A stretch of 64,000 nt of DNA. Origin: Dokdonella_A sp044227025. Lineage in GTDB: Bacteria; Pseudomonadota; Gammaproteobacteria; Xanthomonadales; Rhodanobacteraceae. Below, piece after piece: positions 26,415-33,813 of this stretch (its first letter is position 1; each line of letters starts with the position of its first letter). The position numbers and the translations under genes are program-made. A model generated the notes under the pieces. It did not search any database. It was given only the letters and a program-made list of their open reading frames with translations, and was not told where the DNA came from. The stretch is taken from the NCBI RefSeq assembly GCF_044227025.1, contig NZ_JBGAFX010000004.1, forward strand, positions 124,001 through 188,000. The letters are read 5' to 3'.

Positions 26415-26428
26415 TTGATGCAGGTCAA
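26415..26428 (-). promoter_or_regulatory. FNR-type box upstream of fabA
   Basis: On the minus strand this reads TTGACCTGCATCAA, a full match to the pattern. At -41.5 it predicts a start near 26380 with GAGACT (26392-26387) as -10. No other gene start lies nearby on this side. Confidence 0.75.
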
Positions 26429-26477
26429 GCCACCGCATCCGTACGACAACGCACGGCGAGCGGGCTGTGCGCACCCA

Positions 26478-27044
26478 TCACCGGGGGGCTTCACCCCGAG
26501 CCGCGATCGCCGCGGCGACAGGAATGCGCAGGCCGCCGCGATGCGCCTCGCGTGCGGCACGCGCGAGGCGTGCGCCACGATCGAGCGCGATGCGCAGGCC
26601 TAGCGGTACGCTTTCCCACGGCAGCCGATCGAGCAGGTTGCGCGCGGTCAGGCCGAGCTCGGTGTCGCCGGTAACGGACAGGCGACGCTGGAAGAACAGC
26701 GTGTCGGCGTCCTCCAGCCGGCTTGCCAACAGCAGCAGGTCGGTCGCGCTGCCGCGCACGCTCGCTTCTGCCGGCTCGCCGGTCGTGCGCAGGCGACCCT
26801 CGCACAGTTCGATCACCCACTCAAGCCCGAGGTCGGACACCTCGATGCCAAGACGACGACCACGCATGAAATCGAAGGCGCCTTCGCGCAGCGGTGCGTC
26901 CAGTACACGCGCCATCGCGACTTCGAGCGCTCGTCGCGACCACTGCCGCGGCAACAGGCGCAGCAACGGAGCGATGCGCGACGGCGGTGGCAGCATGCGC
27001 AACAGGCGCGCGGTGCGCGCGATCGAAACGGTAGCGTAGTCCAT
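26478..27044 (-). CDS. ubiT: UbiT alone, from an internal start (alternative reading)
   Basis: This is the 188-residue SCP2/UbiT part beginning MDYATVSIARTARLL. It contains FDFMRGRRLGIEVSDLGLEW, LLLLASRLEDADTLFFQRRL and SVTGDTELGLTARNLLDRL, the conserved end of the SCP2 domain in UbiT. The FNR-type box at 27081-27094 predicts a transcript start at 27046, two bases before this ATG. The message would be effectively leaderless, which fits the lack of a ribosome binding site. Other candidate starts are 27053 and 27056. This is the same DNA as the C-terminal part of the longer frame. Confidence 0.65.
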   Translation of the reverse strand: MDYATVSIARTARLLRMLPPPSRIAPLLRLLPRQWSRRALEVAMARVLDAPLREGAFDFMRGRRLGIEVSDLGLEWVIELCEGRLRTTGEPAEASVRGSATDLLLLASRLEDADTLFFQRRLSVTGDTELGLTARNLLDRLPWESVPLGLRIALDRGARLARAAREAHRGGLRIPVAAAIAARGEAPR

Positions 27045-27380
27045 GGGAGGCATCATCGTCGGCCGCGTGGGCCGTTCGCCTTGATCCAGGTCAGGCGCGA
27101 GGCCCTGCGCGCAGCGCGCGTCGCTGATCGCGAGATCGAGCACACCCTGCGCCGTCGCCGCCGGAACCGCGAGACGCATGGCGAGCGCCTGCGCGCGTGC
27201 ACGCACTTGCGTCTCGCGTGCGGCATCGGACGCGTCGCGTCCGCTGAGTCGCTTCAGCCACGCGACCGTGCGCACCAGCCGCGCGCGCGCGGCAAACAGG
27301 ACGATCATGCCGTCGTCGACGAGATCGATCGCGCGACGCACGCCGCCGATGGCGAGCGCGGGCGGATGCGGCGGCTTCAT
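26478..27380 (-). CDS. ubiT: Chorismate-mutase-like domain fused in frame to UbiT
   Basis: One uninterrupted frame of 300 codons joins two parts. Residues 1-105 resemble an AroQ-type chorismate mutase (GVRRAIDLVDDGMIVLFAAR, then VAWLKRLSGRDASDAARE, then DLAISDARCAQ), keeping candidates for the Arg, Lys and Gln active-site residues. From residue 113 (MDYATVSIARTARLL) it is UbiT, an SCP2-type lipid-binding factor essential for anaerobic ubiquinone synthesis. No stop codon separates them. The ATG at 27380 overlaps the upstream NnrS-like stop (ATGA). An FNR-type box at 27081-27094 sits inside the frame, so UbiT may also be made alone from 27044. Fusion and two-gene readings are both possible. Confidence 0.7.
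   Translation of the reverse strand: MKPPHPPALAIGGVRRAIDLVDDGMIVLFAARARLVRTVAWLKRLSGRDASDAARETQVRARAQALAMRLAVPAATAQGVLDLAISDARCAQGLAPDLDQGERPTRPTMMPPMDYATVSIARTARLLRMLPPPSRIAPLLRLLPRQWSRRALEVAMARVLDAPLREGAFDFMRGRRLGIEVSDLGLEWVIELCEGRLRTTGEPAEASVRGSATDLLLLASRLEDADTLFFQRRLSVTGDTELGLTARNLLDRLPWESVPLGLRIALDRGARLARAAREAHRGGLRIPVAAAIAARGEAPR
27081..27094 (-). promoter_or_regulatory. FNR-type box inside the CM-UbiT frame
   Basis: On the minus strand this reads CTGACCTGGATCAA, identical to the box at 28901. At -41.5 it predicts a start at 27046, next to the UbiT ATG at 27044, with GATGAT (27057-27052) as -10. If the fusion is translated, it encodes linker residues DLDQ. Confidence 0.68.
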
Positions 27381-28627
27381 GCCACTTCCTCGGCCAGGAA
27401 GCGCGTCGCGCGGTGGCGGACACCGCGCAGTGTCCGCCACAGCATCACGCGCGAGCCGATCAGGGCAAGCGCGGCCGCCGCCGCCAGCCACGAAGACGGC
27501 CACTGCACCGCGGCCGGCAACAGCAGCGCGACGGCGAGGAAGCATGCCAACACACGCCAGCGTTCCCGGTTCGGCAACAGACGCTGCACGGACGGCAGGC
27601 GGGTGCCGCGTCCGCAACGGCGATGCAGGTCGATCCAGCCGAGGAACGCCACGATCTCCAGTTGCATGCCACAGGTCAGCAGCGGCAGCGCGACGCCAAT
27701 GGCAAGAACCCCGGCAAGCAAGCCGTCGCCGACCGGCAATGCGATCGTTGCGGCGAGGAGTGCGAGTGTGCCGGCGCGCCAGAATGCCCGCAGCGGCGGG
27801 TTGCGCCGGTGCGTCGAGCGCGCCTGCAGCCAGAGTACGCCGAATGCGAATGCGACGGTTGCGGCGACCACGACGAGATACGGCGTCGCGCGATCCGCGC
27901 GCACGAGACGGGTGATCGACGCGAGCGGAAGTGCCGTTGCGACGCCAGCGAGCCACGCCGCCGCCGCCGCTGCCGGCAGCGTCGCTGCACCCTGGAACAT
28001 GGGCATCACCATCCGCCCGACCACCACCAGGATCACCAGCACCCAGCCGAGCAGGCCCAACAGCGCATGCACGTCGACCAGCGCAGGCATCGGCCACGGC
28101 AACCCGATCCATCCGGCCAGCGTGAGCGCGAAGCCGGCACCGAGCGCCGCTGTGGCGAGCGCAGCGGCGATGCCAAGGCCAAGGCCGGCGCGCAGCAGGC
28201 GCTGGCCATGCGCCGCGAGCAGTCCCGGCACGGTCATGCCCGCGAACAACCCGAACGCGGCGAACAGCAGCACCGACGCCGGCGCAAACAGCGCGCGCAG
28301 CGAGCCGTACAGTGCAATGACCAGCAGGAGCGTGCCGAGATTGAGCAGCGCATGCAGCAGCCGCGCCGCGCGGCGACCACCGCGCACGCGCGCGCCGGCG
28401 ACCGCCGGAAGAAACTGCAACAGGCTGCCGAACAGCAGGTTGCCGAACACGCCGAGCGTGAACGCATGCGTTGCGGCGAGTGTCGCCGGATGCCAGCGCG
28501 TACGCAGCGCGGCGCTCCCTGCCGCCAACAACAGCACGCCGGCGAGCGCACCCCAGATCGGTGCCGTTTCCAGGAAGCGACGCGGCACCGCGGTCTCCGG
28601 CGCCGCGTCGAGCGCGAGCCGGGTCAT
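27377..28627 (-). CDS. NnrS-like multipass membrane protein
   Basis: This 416-residue protein has about ten to twelve membrane helices and little polar sequence. Histidines at helix ends (ATHAFTLGVFGNLLFGSLLQF and VDVHALLGLLGWVLVILVVVG) and the run GRMVMPMFQGAA recall NnrS and more distantly subunit I of heme-copper enzymes. It is a heme-binding candidate; function is unknown. It lies in a tight unit: its ATG overlaps the DUF2249 stop and its stop overlaps the chorismate-mutase-like ATG. A second, clearer NnrS (28949) is divergent from this unit. Confidence 0.75.
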   Translation of the reverse strand: MTRLALDAAPETAVPRRFLETAPIWGALAGVLLLAAGSAALRTRWHPATLAATHAFTLGVFGNLLFGSLLQFLPAVAGARVRGGRRAARLLHALLNLGTLLLVIALYGSLRALFAPASVLLFAAFGLFAGMTVPGLLAAHGQRLLRAGLGLGIAAALATAALGAGFALTLAGWIGLPWPMPALVDVHALLGLLGWVLVILVVVGRMVMPMFQGAATLPAAAAAAWLAGVATALPLASITRLVRADRATPYLVVVAATVAFAFGVLWLQARSTHRRNPPLRAFWRAGTLALLAATIALPVGDGLLAGVLAIGVALPLLTCGMQLEIVAFLGWIDLHRRCGRGTRLPSVQRLLPNRERWRVLACFLAVALLLPAAVQWPSSWLAAAAALALIGSRVMLWRTLRGVRHRATRFLAEEVA

Positions 28628-28866
28628 GCCGGTGGACGCTCGATGCGCACGCGCGCGCTGCCATCCGCAAGGTTCTCGGCCCGGAAACCGAGGCCGCGCT
28701 CGGCCAGTGCGGCAAGCAGCGGGTGCGGCAACATCGGGGTGAGCACGCACACGACGTCGCCCGGCGCGAGGGCATCGGCTGCATCGAGCGCGCGCAGGAA
28801 CGGCTCCGGCGCGGCAAGGTCGCGCAGGTCGAGTTCGGCAACGCGCGCGATGGTCGTGATCGTCAT
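28624..28866 (-). CDS. DUF2249 domain protein
   Basis: This 80-residue soluble protein has VAELDLRDLAAPEPFLRALDAADAL, the start of the DUF2249 fold, followed by a Pro-rich turn (PMLPHPLLAAL) and GFRAENL. The fold is TusA-like but lacks the TusA cysteine. DUF2249 proteins cluster with NnrS, nitric oxide reductase and other denitrification genes; their role is unknown. The ATG at 28866 is exactly 41.5 bases from the centre of the FNR-type box, so the message may be leaderless. The first codons, MTITTIARV, are preceded by no ribosome binding site. Confidence 0.85.
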   Translation of the reverse strand: MTITTIARVAELDLRDLAAPEPFLRALDAADALAPGDVVCVLTPMLPHPLLAALAERGLGFRAENLADGSARVRIERPPA

Positions 28867-28900
28867 GGGCGCATCACACAGCGCCGGCAACGACGATGCG

Positions 28901-28914
28901 CTGACCTGGATCAA
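28901..28914. promoter_or_regulatory. Bidirectional FNR-type box between DUF2249 and nnrS
   Basis: CTGACCTGGATCAA fits the pattern on either strand. The centre at 28907.5 is exactly 41.5 bases from the A of both divergent ATGs (28866 and 28949). Candidate -10 elements are CACAGT (28937-28942) toward nnrS and TGTGAT (28878-28873) toward DUF2249. Confidence 0.78.
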
Positions 28915-28948
28915 GGCGCGCGAGACGAGAATGCTTCACAGTCGCGGC

Positions 28949-30259
28949 ATGAACGACAAAGCAGGCACGACCTTGCGCGACATCCAGCTGCGCGTCGAAG
29001 CGGCGGCCTCCGCGAATGACGATGCACGGGATCGGGGATTGCGCGAGGGACTCGCGGCGCTGCCCGCCCTGCTCGCGAGCGCGCCGCATCGGCTGATGTT
29101 CTTCGCCGGCGCCAGTGCGGTGATCGTGTCGATGCTGTGGTGGGCATGTTTCCTCGGCGCAGGGTATTTCGGACACGCGTTCCCGGTCGCACCGGTGCCA
29201 CCCGGCTGGGCGCATGCGGTGTTCACGCAGTACGGCATGTTGCCGCCCTTCATGTTCGGATTCCTGCTGACCGTATTTCCGCGCTGGATGGCGCAACCGG
29301 CGCTGACGCGGCGTCACTACGTGCCGGTGTTCGCGGGCGTGTTCGGCGGCTACCTGCTCGCGCACATCGGCCTGCTCGGCTCGAGCGCGCTGCTCGCCGC
29401 CGGCATTGCCCTCCAGCTCCTCGGCTGGATCGCCGGACTCGTCGCGCTTGGCGGCGTGCTCCTGCGCAACGGCGCGAAGGACCGGCATGCGCTGTCGTGC
29501 TACCTCGCGCTCGTGCTAGGCGCCTGCGGCCTTGCCGCGTTCGGCGCGTTCGTGCTCGGCGCGCCGTGGCAGTTCGCCTACGTGTCGATCCGCCTCGGCA
29601 CGTTCGCACTGCTGCTGCCGGTGTACTTCACGGTCTGCCACCGCATGATCCCGTTCTTCAGCGGCAGCGTCGTCGGCGCGCGCTACCGGATGTTCAAGCC
29701 GGCGTGGAGCCTGCCGCTGCTGTGGGCATTGCTGCTCGTGCATCTCGTGCTCGACGTAAGCCATCACCAGGACTGGCTCTGGCTCGCCGACCTGCCGCTG
29801 GCGGCGTTCTTCCTCGCGCACTGGCTCGGCTGGCAACCGTGGAAGTGCCTGCGGCCCGGCCTGCTTGCGGTGCTGCATCTTGCGGGCGCTTGGTTGTGGA
29901 TCGCATTCGCGTTGTATGCGGCACAGAGTCTGCTCGCGTTCGCCGACCACGGCTTCCTGTTCGCGCGCGCACCGGCGCATGCGTTGACCGTCGGCTTCTT
30001 CGGCTCGATGCTGGTCGCGATGGTCACGCGCGTGACGCAGGGCCATTCGGGCCGGCCGCTGGAGATGGGCCGTATTCCCTGGCTGACGTTCTGCCTGCTG
30101 CAGGTCGTGGTGATCGTGCGCCTGTACGCGGAGTTCTCCGCCGACATGCCGCGCTGGCTGGTGGTCGCGGCGTTCGGCTGGCTGCTCGCGTTCCTGCCGT
30201 GGGTGCTGCGGTCGCTGTGGATCTTCGTGACGCCGCGCGTGGACGGTAGGCCCGGTTGA
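28949..30259 (+). CDS. nnrS: NnrS family heme-copper membrane protein
   Basis: NnrS is a heme- and copper-containing membrane protein that relieves nitrosative stress in denitrifiers. The 436-residue protein has about twelve helices and family segments RLMFFAGASAVIVSMLWW, PPGWAHAVFTQYGMLPPFMFGFLLTVFPRW, FTVCHRMIPFFSG and HALTVGFFGSMLVAMVTRVTQGHSGR. An N-terminal 45-residue soluble extension (GTTLRDIQLRVEAAA) precedes the first helix. The ATG at 28949 was chosen over 28931 because the box predicts transcription to start exactly here. Confidence 0.94.
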   Translation: MNDKAGTTLRDIQLRVEAAASANDDARDRGLREGLAALPALLASAPHRLMFFAGASAVIVSMLWWACFLGAGYFGHAFPVAPVPPGWAHAVFTQYGMLPPFMFGFLLTVFPRWMAQPALTRRHYVPVFAGVFGGYLLAHIGLLGSSALLAAGIALQLLGWIAGLVALGGVLLRNGAKDRHALSCYLALVLGACGLAAFGAFVLGAPWQFAYVSIRLGTFALLLPVYFTVCHRMIPFFSGSVVGARYRMFKPAWSLPLLWALLLVHLVLDVSHHQDWLWLADLPLAAFFLAHWLGWQPWKCLRPGLLAVLHLAGAWLWIAFALYAAQSLLAFADHGFLFARAPAHALTVGFFGSMLVAMVTRVTQGHSGRPLEMGRIPWLTFCLLQVVVIVRLYAEFSADMPRWLVVAAFGWLLAFLPWVLRSLWIFVTPRVDGRPG

Positions 30260-30370
30260 CGCTGCGCGCGTGCCATGATGGCGGCATGCGCGATGCGCGT
30301 ACCGCCCTGCGTGGCTCGAATGTAGCGGTCGCGCCGCAGCGCGGATCGAGCGCACAGTGCGGGTCCCACA

Positions 30371-30790
30371 ATGCAAGCCCTCGAACCCATGATCGAATTT
30401 TATCCGCAAATCAAGGCCGTCCACATCGCCGCCGTGATTCTCTCCGGCAGCCTGTTCATGCTGCGCGGGCTGCTGATGCTCGCACGCTCGCGCTGGACCA
30501 ACCATGCCGCGTTGCGCTGGCTCTCGTACGCGATCGACACGACATTGCTTACCGCGGCGTTGATGCTGGTGACCATCCTGCACCAGTATCCGTTCGTGCA
30601 GGCCTGGCTCACCGCCAAGGTGCTGCTGCTCGTCGTCTACATCGTGCTCGGCACGTTCGCGCTCAAGCGCGGCCGCACGCGCCGCGTGCAGGTCGGATGC
30701 TATTTCACCGCGCTGTTCGTGTTCGCCTTCATCGTGACGATCGCGCGCGCGCACGATGCGTGGGGCATACTGGGCCGATTCATCCACTGA
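30371..30790 (+). CDS. SirB2 family membrane protein
   Basis: This 139-residue protein has four membrane helices. IKAVHIAAVILSGSLFMLRGLLML and LSYAIDTTLLTAALMLVTIL are typical of SirB2, an integral membrane family of unknown function; TAKVLLLVVYIVLGTFALKRG is the third helix region. The start could be Met7 (30389, MIEFYPQIKAV), which fits the family better. It is followed after nine bases by the MgtC-like gene, so the two are probably co-transcribed. Nothing links it directly to denitrification except position. Confidence 0.88.
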   Translation: MQALEPMIEFYPQIKAVHIAAVILSGSLFMLRGLLMLARSRWTNHAALRWLSYAIDTTLLTAALMLVTILHQYPFVQAWLTAKVLLLVVYIVLGTFALKRGRTRRVQVGCYFTALFVFAFIVTIARAHDAWGILGRFIH

Positions 30791-30799
30791 ACATTGGCC

Positions 30800-32041
30800 A
30801 TGCCGGAATCCACGCTGCTGTACGGATTTCTCGCGGCGCTTGGCGGCGGCCTGATCGTCGGCATCGAACGCGAGCGCAGCAAGGGCAGCGGCCCGGATCG
30901 CGGCGCAATCGGCGCACGCACCTGCATGCTCGCCGCGCTCGCCGGGATGGTGTGCGCGCTGCTCGGCCAAGTCGCGCTCGCACTCGGCGGCGCCGCGACC
31001 GTCGTGCTGGCAGCCCTCGCCTACCGGCATTCGCGCTCGCGCGATCCCGGATTGACCAGCGAAGTCGCGTTTGTCCTCGTCTACCTGCTCGGCGCGCTAG
31101 CGGCGAACCAGGCGCAGCTTGCCGCTGGCCTGTACGTGCTCACCGCGATCGTGCTCGCCAGCAAGCCCTGGCTGCATCGCTTCACGTTGCAATCGCTGAG
31201 CGAGGTCGAACTCGACGACCTGCTGTTGCTCGCCGCCTCGGCCCTGATCGTCTTGCCGCTGTTGCCCGACCGCGCGATCGACCCGTTCGGCGTGCTCAAT
31301 CCGCGCAAGCTGTGGCTGCTGGTCGTGCTCGTGATGGCGATCAATGCCGCCGGTTACGTCGCGCTGCGCGCGCTCGGCGCACGCCGCGGCCTGTTGCTCG
31401 CCGGCTTCCTCGGCGGCTTCGTGTCGAGCACTGCGACGATCGCGAGCATGGGTCAGCGCGCGGCGGCGATGCCGCAGGCGCGCGGCTCGGCGGTTGCGGC
31501 GGCGCTGTTGTCGAATATCCCGACGGTGCTGCAGATCGGCGTGATCCTCGCGGCGCTGTCGCCGCCGCTGCTCGCCGCGCTCGTGCCTGCGCTGGTCGCC
31601 GCCGGCCTGGTGGCCGCCGCGCTCGCCGCGGTGTACGTCGTGCGCGCACGCGGAGCCGAACACGAGGCGCCGGCCGCCGCCTCGTCGAGGCCGTTCGACC
31701 TGCGCCACGCATTGCTGTTCGCCGCGATCATCGCCGCCGCTCTGCTGCTGTCGGCGGCACTGCACGCATGGGTCGGCGATCGCGGCGCACTGCTCGCCGC
31801 AATCGCTGCAGCCCTTGCGGACGTGCATGCCGCGGCGGTGTCGCTCGGCCAGCTCGCCGCGACGGCGACCCTGCCGCTGTCGCAGGCGGCCCTCGGCGTC
31901 ACGCTGGCATTCGTCGCCAACTCGTTCGTCAAATGCGTCGCCGCGTTCGCCGCGGGTGGCGCGGCGTTCGCCCGGCCGCTCGCCATCGGCGTGCTTGCGA
32001 TCGACGCCGCCTTGCTGCTCGCATTTGCATTGTTTCGCTAG
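30800..32041 (+). CDS. MgtC/SapB-DUF4010 membrane protein
   Basis: This 413-residue protein has an N-terminal MgtC/SapB domain (about 1-135: FLAALGGGLIVGIERERSKG, then GARTCMLAALAGMVCALLG and DPGLTSEVAFVLVYLLGALA) fused to a DUF4010 membrane domain (about 170-413, with GGFVSSTATIASMGQRA and VANSFVKC). The GIERER motif is the MgtC hallmark. Proteins of this architecture are uncharacterised inner-membrane proteins possibly linked to magnesium or envelope stress. ATG 30800 was chosen over a TTG six bases upstream. Confidence 0.9.
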   Translation: MPESTLLYGFLAALGGGLIVGIERERSKGSGPDRGAIGARTCMLAALAGMVCALLGQVALALGGAATVVLAALAYRHSRSRDPGLTSEVAFVLVYLLGALAANQAQLAAGLYVLTAIVLASKPWLHRFTLQSLSEVELDDLLLLAASALIVLPLLPDRAIDPFGVLNPRKLWLLVVLVMAINAAGYVALRALGARRGLLLAGFLGGFVSSTATIASMGQRAAAMPQARGSAVAAALLSNIPTVLQIGVILAALSPPLLAALVPALVAAGLVAAALAAVYVVRARGAEHEAPAAASSRPFDLRHALLFAAIIAAALLLSAALHAWVGDRGALLAAIAAALADVHAAAVSLGQLAATATLPLSQAALGVTLAFVANSFVKCVAAFAAGGAAFARPLAIGVLAIDAALLLAFALFR

Positions 32042-32202
32042 TCCTATCATCCCCGGATTGCGGGCGGAGCGAACGACGTAGCCGGCCGGGGGCGAGCGCG
32101 AAGTGCCAGTCAAGCGACGATCCCGTGGCCAAGCCCGTACCGAAGCGCTCGCGGACTGCGACGTTCGGCCGCAGGTGCAGTACGCTTGAAGCGCGCCCAG
32201 GC

Positions 32203-32216
32203 TTGATCCGGATCAA
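32203..32216 (+). promoter_or_regulatory. FNR-type box upstream of nirK
   Basis: TTGATCCGGATCAA is the canonical FNR palindrome with no mismatch. At -41.5 the start is near 32251, with GAAGCT (32239-32244) as -10, and a 34-base leader holding a GAGGGG ribosome binding site before the ATG at 32285. Confidence 0.85.
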
Positions 32217-32284
32217 GGTGCGCAAGATCCGGGCGGGAGAAGCTTGTTGCGCCGAATTTCCGTCATCCGAACGAGGGGTCTCCG

Positions 32285-33802
32285 ATGAAACGCTTGCTGC
32301 TCGCCGTCGCCATCAGCGCCGTTGCGCTGGCCGGTTGTACCGGTCGCTCGACCGGTACCAATGAAGCGGTCGCCGCGAACGCTCCTGCAACGCTTACCAC
32401 CGGCGGCTCCGCCAAGGGCGATTTCGGCCCGCCGCAGGGAGAGCCGATCCACGCCGTGCTGACCAGCCCGCCGCAGGTTCCGCCGGCGGTGAACCGCAAC
32501 TATCCGGCGAAGGTGATCGTCGAACTGGAAGTGGTCGAGAAGGAGATGCCGATCTCCGAAGGTGTCAACTACACGTTCTGGACCTTCGGTGGCACCGTGC
32601 CCGGCAGCTTCATCCGCGTGCGCCAGGGCGACACGGTGGAATTCCACTTGAAGAATTCCCCCGACAGCAAGATGCCGCACAACATCGACCTGCATGGCGT
32701 GACGGGTCCGGGCGGCGGTGCTGCTTCGAGCTTCACGGCACCCGGCCATGAGTCGCAGTTCACGTTCAAGGCGCTCAATCAGGGCATCTACGTCTACCAC
32801 TGCGCGACCGCGCCTGTCGGCATGCATGTTGCGAACGGCATGTACGGCCTGATCCTGATCGAGCCACCCGAGGGTCTGTCGAAGGTCGATCACGAGTACT
32901 ACGTGATGCAGGGCGACTTCTACACCACCGGCAAGTATCGCGAGAAGGGCCACCAGCCGTTCGACATGGAGAAGGCGATCGACGAGTCGCCGACCTACGT
33001 GCTGTTCAATGGCCACGAAGGCGCGCTCACCGGCGACAAGGCGCTCACCGCGAAGACCAACGAGAGCGTGCGCCTGTTCGTCGGCAACGGCGGGCCGAAC
33101 CTCGTGTCGAGCTTCCATGTGATCGGCGAGATCTTCGACCGCGTGCAGCCGGAAGGCGGTACCCATCCGCAGGAAAACGTGCAGACCACGCTGATCCCGG
33201 CCGGCGGTGCCGCAATTGTCGAATTCCACACCGAAGTGCCGGGCAGCTACGTGATGGTCGACCACTCGATCTTCCGCGCATTCAACAAGGGCGCACTGGC
33301 GATCCTCAAGGTCGACGGTCCGGAGAACAAGTCGATCTACTCGGGCAAGGAAGTCGACTCGGTCTATCTCGGCGACCGCTCGGAGCCGAACCTGACCGCG
33401 GTAAGTACGGCGGCCAAGGCGCACGCCGCCGGGACACTGACCAAGGAGGAGCAGATCGCCGCCGGCCAGGTCCTGTTCACCGGTACCTGTTCGGTCTGCC
33501 ACCAGGCGAATGGCCAGGGCCTGGCCAACGTGTTCCCGCCGCTGGCGAAGTCGAGCTTCATCGCCGCGGAACCGAAGCGCATCGTCGAGATCATGCTGCA
33601 CGGCCTCACCGGCAAGGTGACGGTGAATGGCACCGAGTACAACTCGGTGATGCCGCCGATGACCCAGCTCACCGACGATGAAGTCGCCAACATCGCGACC
33701 TACGTGCTCAACAGCTGGGGCAATCCGGGCGGCCAGGTCAGCAAGGAAGATGCCGCGAAGGCGCGTGCCGCCGCTCCGGCCGCGGCGCCGGCGGCGCACT
33801 GA
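32285..33802 (+). CDS. nirK: Copper nitrite reductase with C-terminal cytochrome c domain
   Basis: NirK reduces nitrite to NO in the periplasm. The 505-residue protein starts with a lipoprotein signal (lipobox VALAGC, Cys18), suggesting membrane anchoring. Two cupredoxin domains follow with all copper ligands visible: HNIDLHG (type 1 His, catalytic Asp, type 2 His), YHCATAPVGMHVANGMYG (type 2 His, type 1 Cys, His and Met), SSFHVIGE (catalytic and type 2 His) and VMVDHSIFRA. A linker leads to a class I cytochrome c domain with CSVCH and VMPPM near residues 400-470. This is the three-domain NirK type known from Ralstonia pickettii. It ends in an Ala/Pro tail. Confidence 0.97.
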   Translation: MKRLLLAVAISAVALAGCTGRSTGTNEAVAANAPATLTTGGSAKGDFGPPQGEPIHAVLTSPPQVPPAVNRNYPAKVIVELEVVEKEMPISEGVNYTFWTFGGTVPGSFIRVRQGDTVEFHLKNSPDSKMPHNIDLHGVTGPGGGAASSFTAPGHESQFTFKALNQGIYVYHCATAPVGMHVANGMYGLILIEPPEGLSKVDHEYYVMQGDFYTTGKYREKGHQPFDMEKAIDESPTYVLFNGHEGALTGDKALTAKTNESVRLFVGNGGPNLVSSFHVIGEIFDRVQPEGGTHPQENVQTTLIPAGGAAIVEFHTEVPGSYVMVDHSIFRAFNKGALAILKVDGPENKSIYSGKEVDSVYLGDRSEPNLTAVSTAAKAHAAGTLTKEEQIAAGQVLFTGTCSVCHQANGQGLANVFPPLAKSSFIAAEPKRIVEIMLHGLTGKVTVNGTEYNSVMPPMTQLTDDEVANIATYVLNSWGNPGGQVSKEDAAKARAAAPAAAPAAH

Positions 33803-33813
33803 GGCATCCGCCG

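Noticed and set aside
30257..30270. TTGACGCTGCGCGC after nnrS as an FNR-type box for sirB2
   Set aside because: No RTCAR half-site follows, so SirB2 and MgtC are not counted in the regulon.
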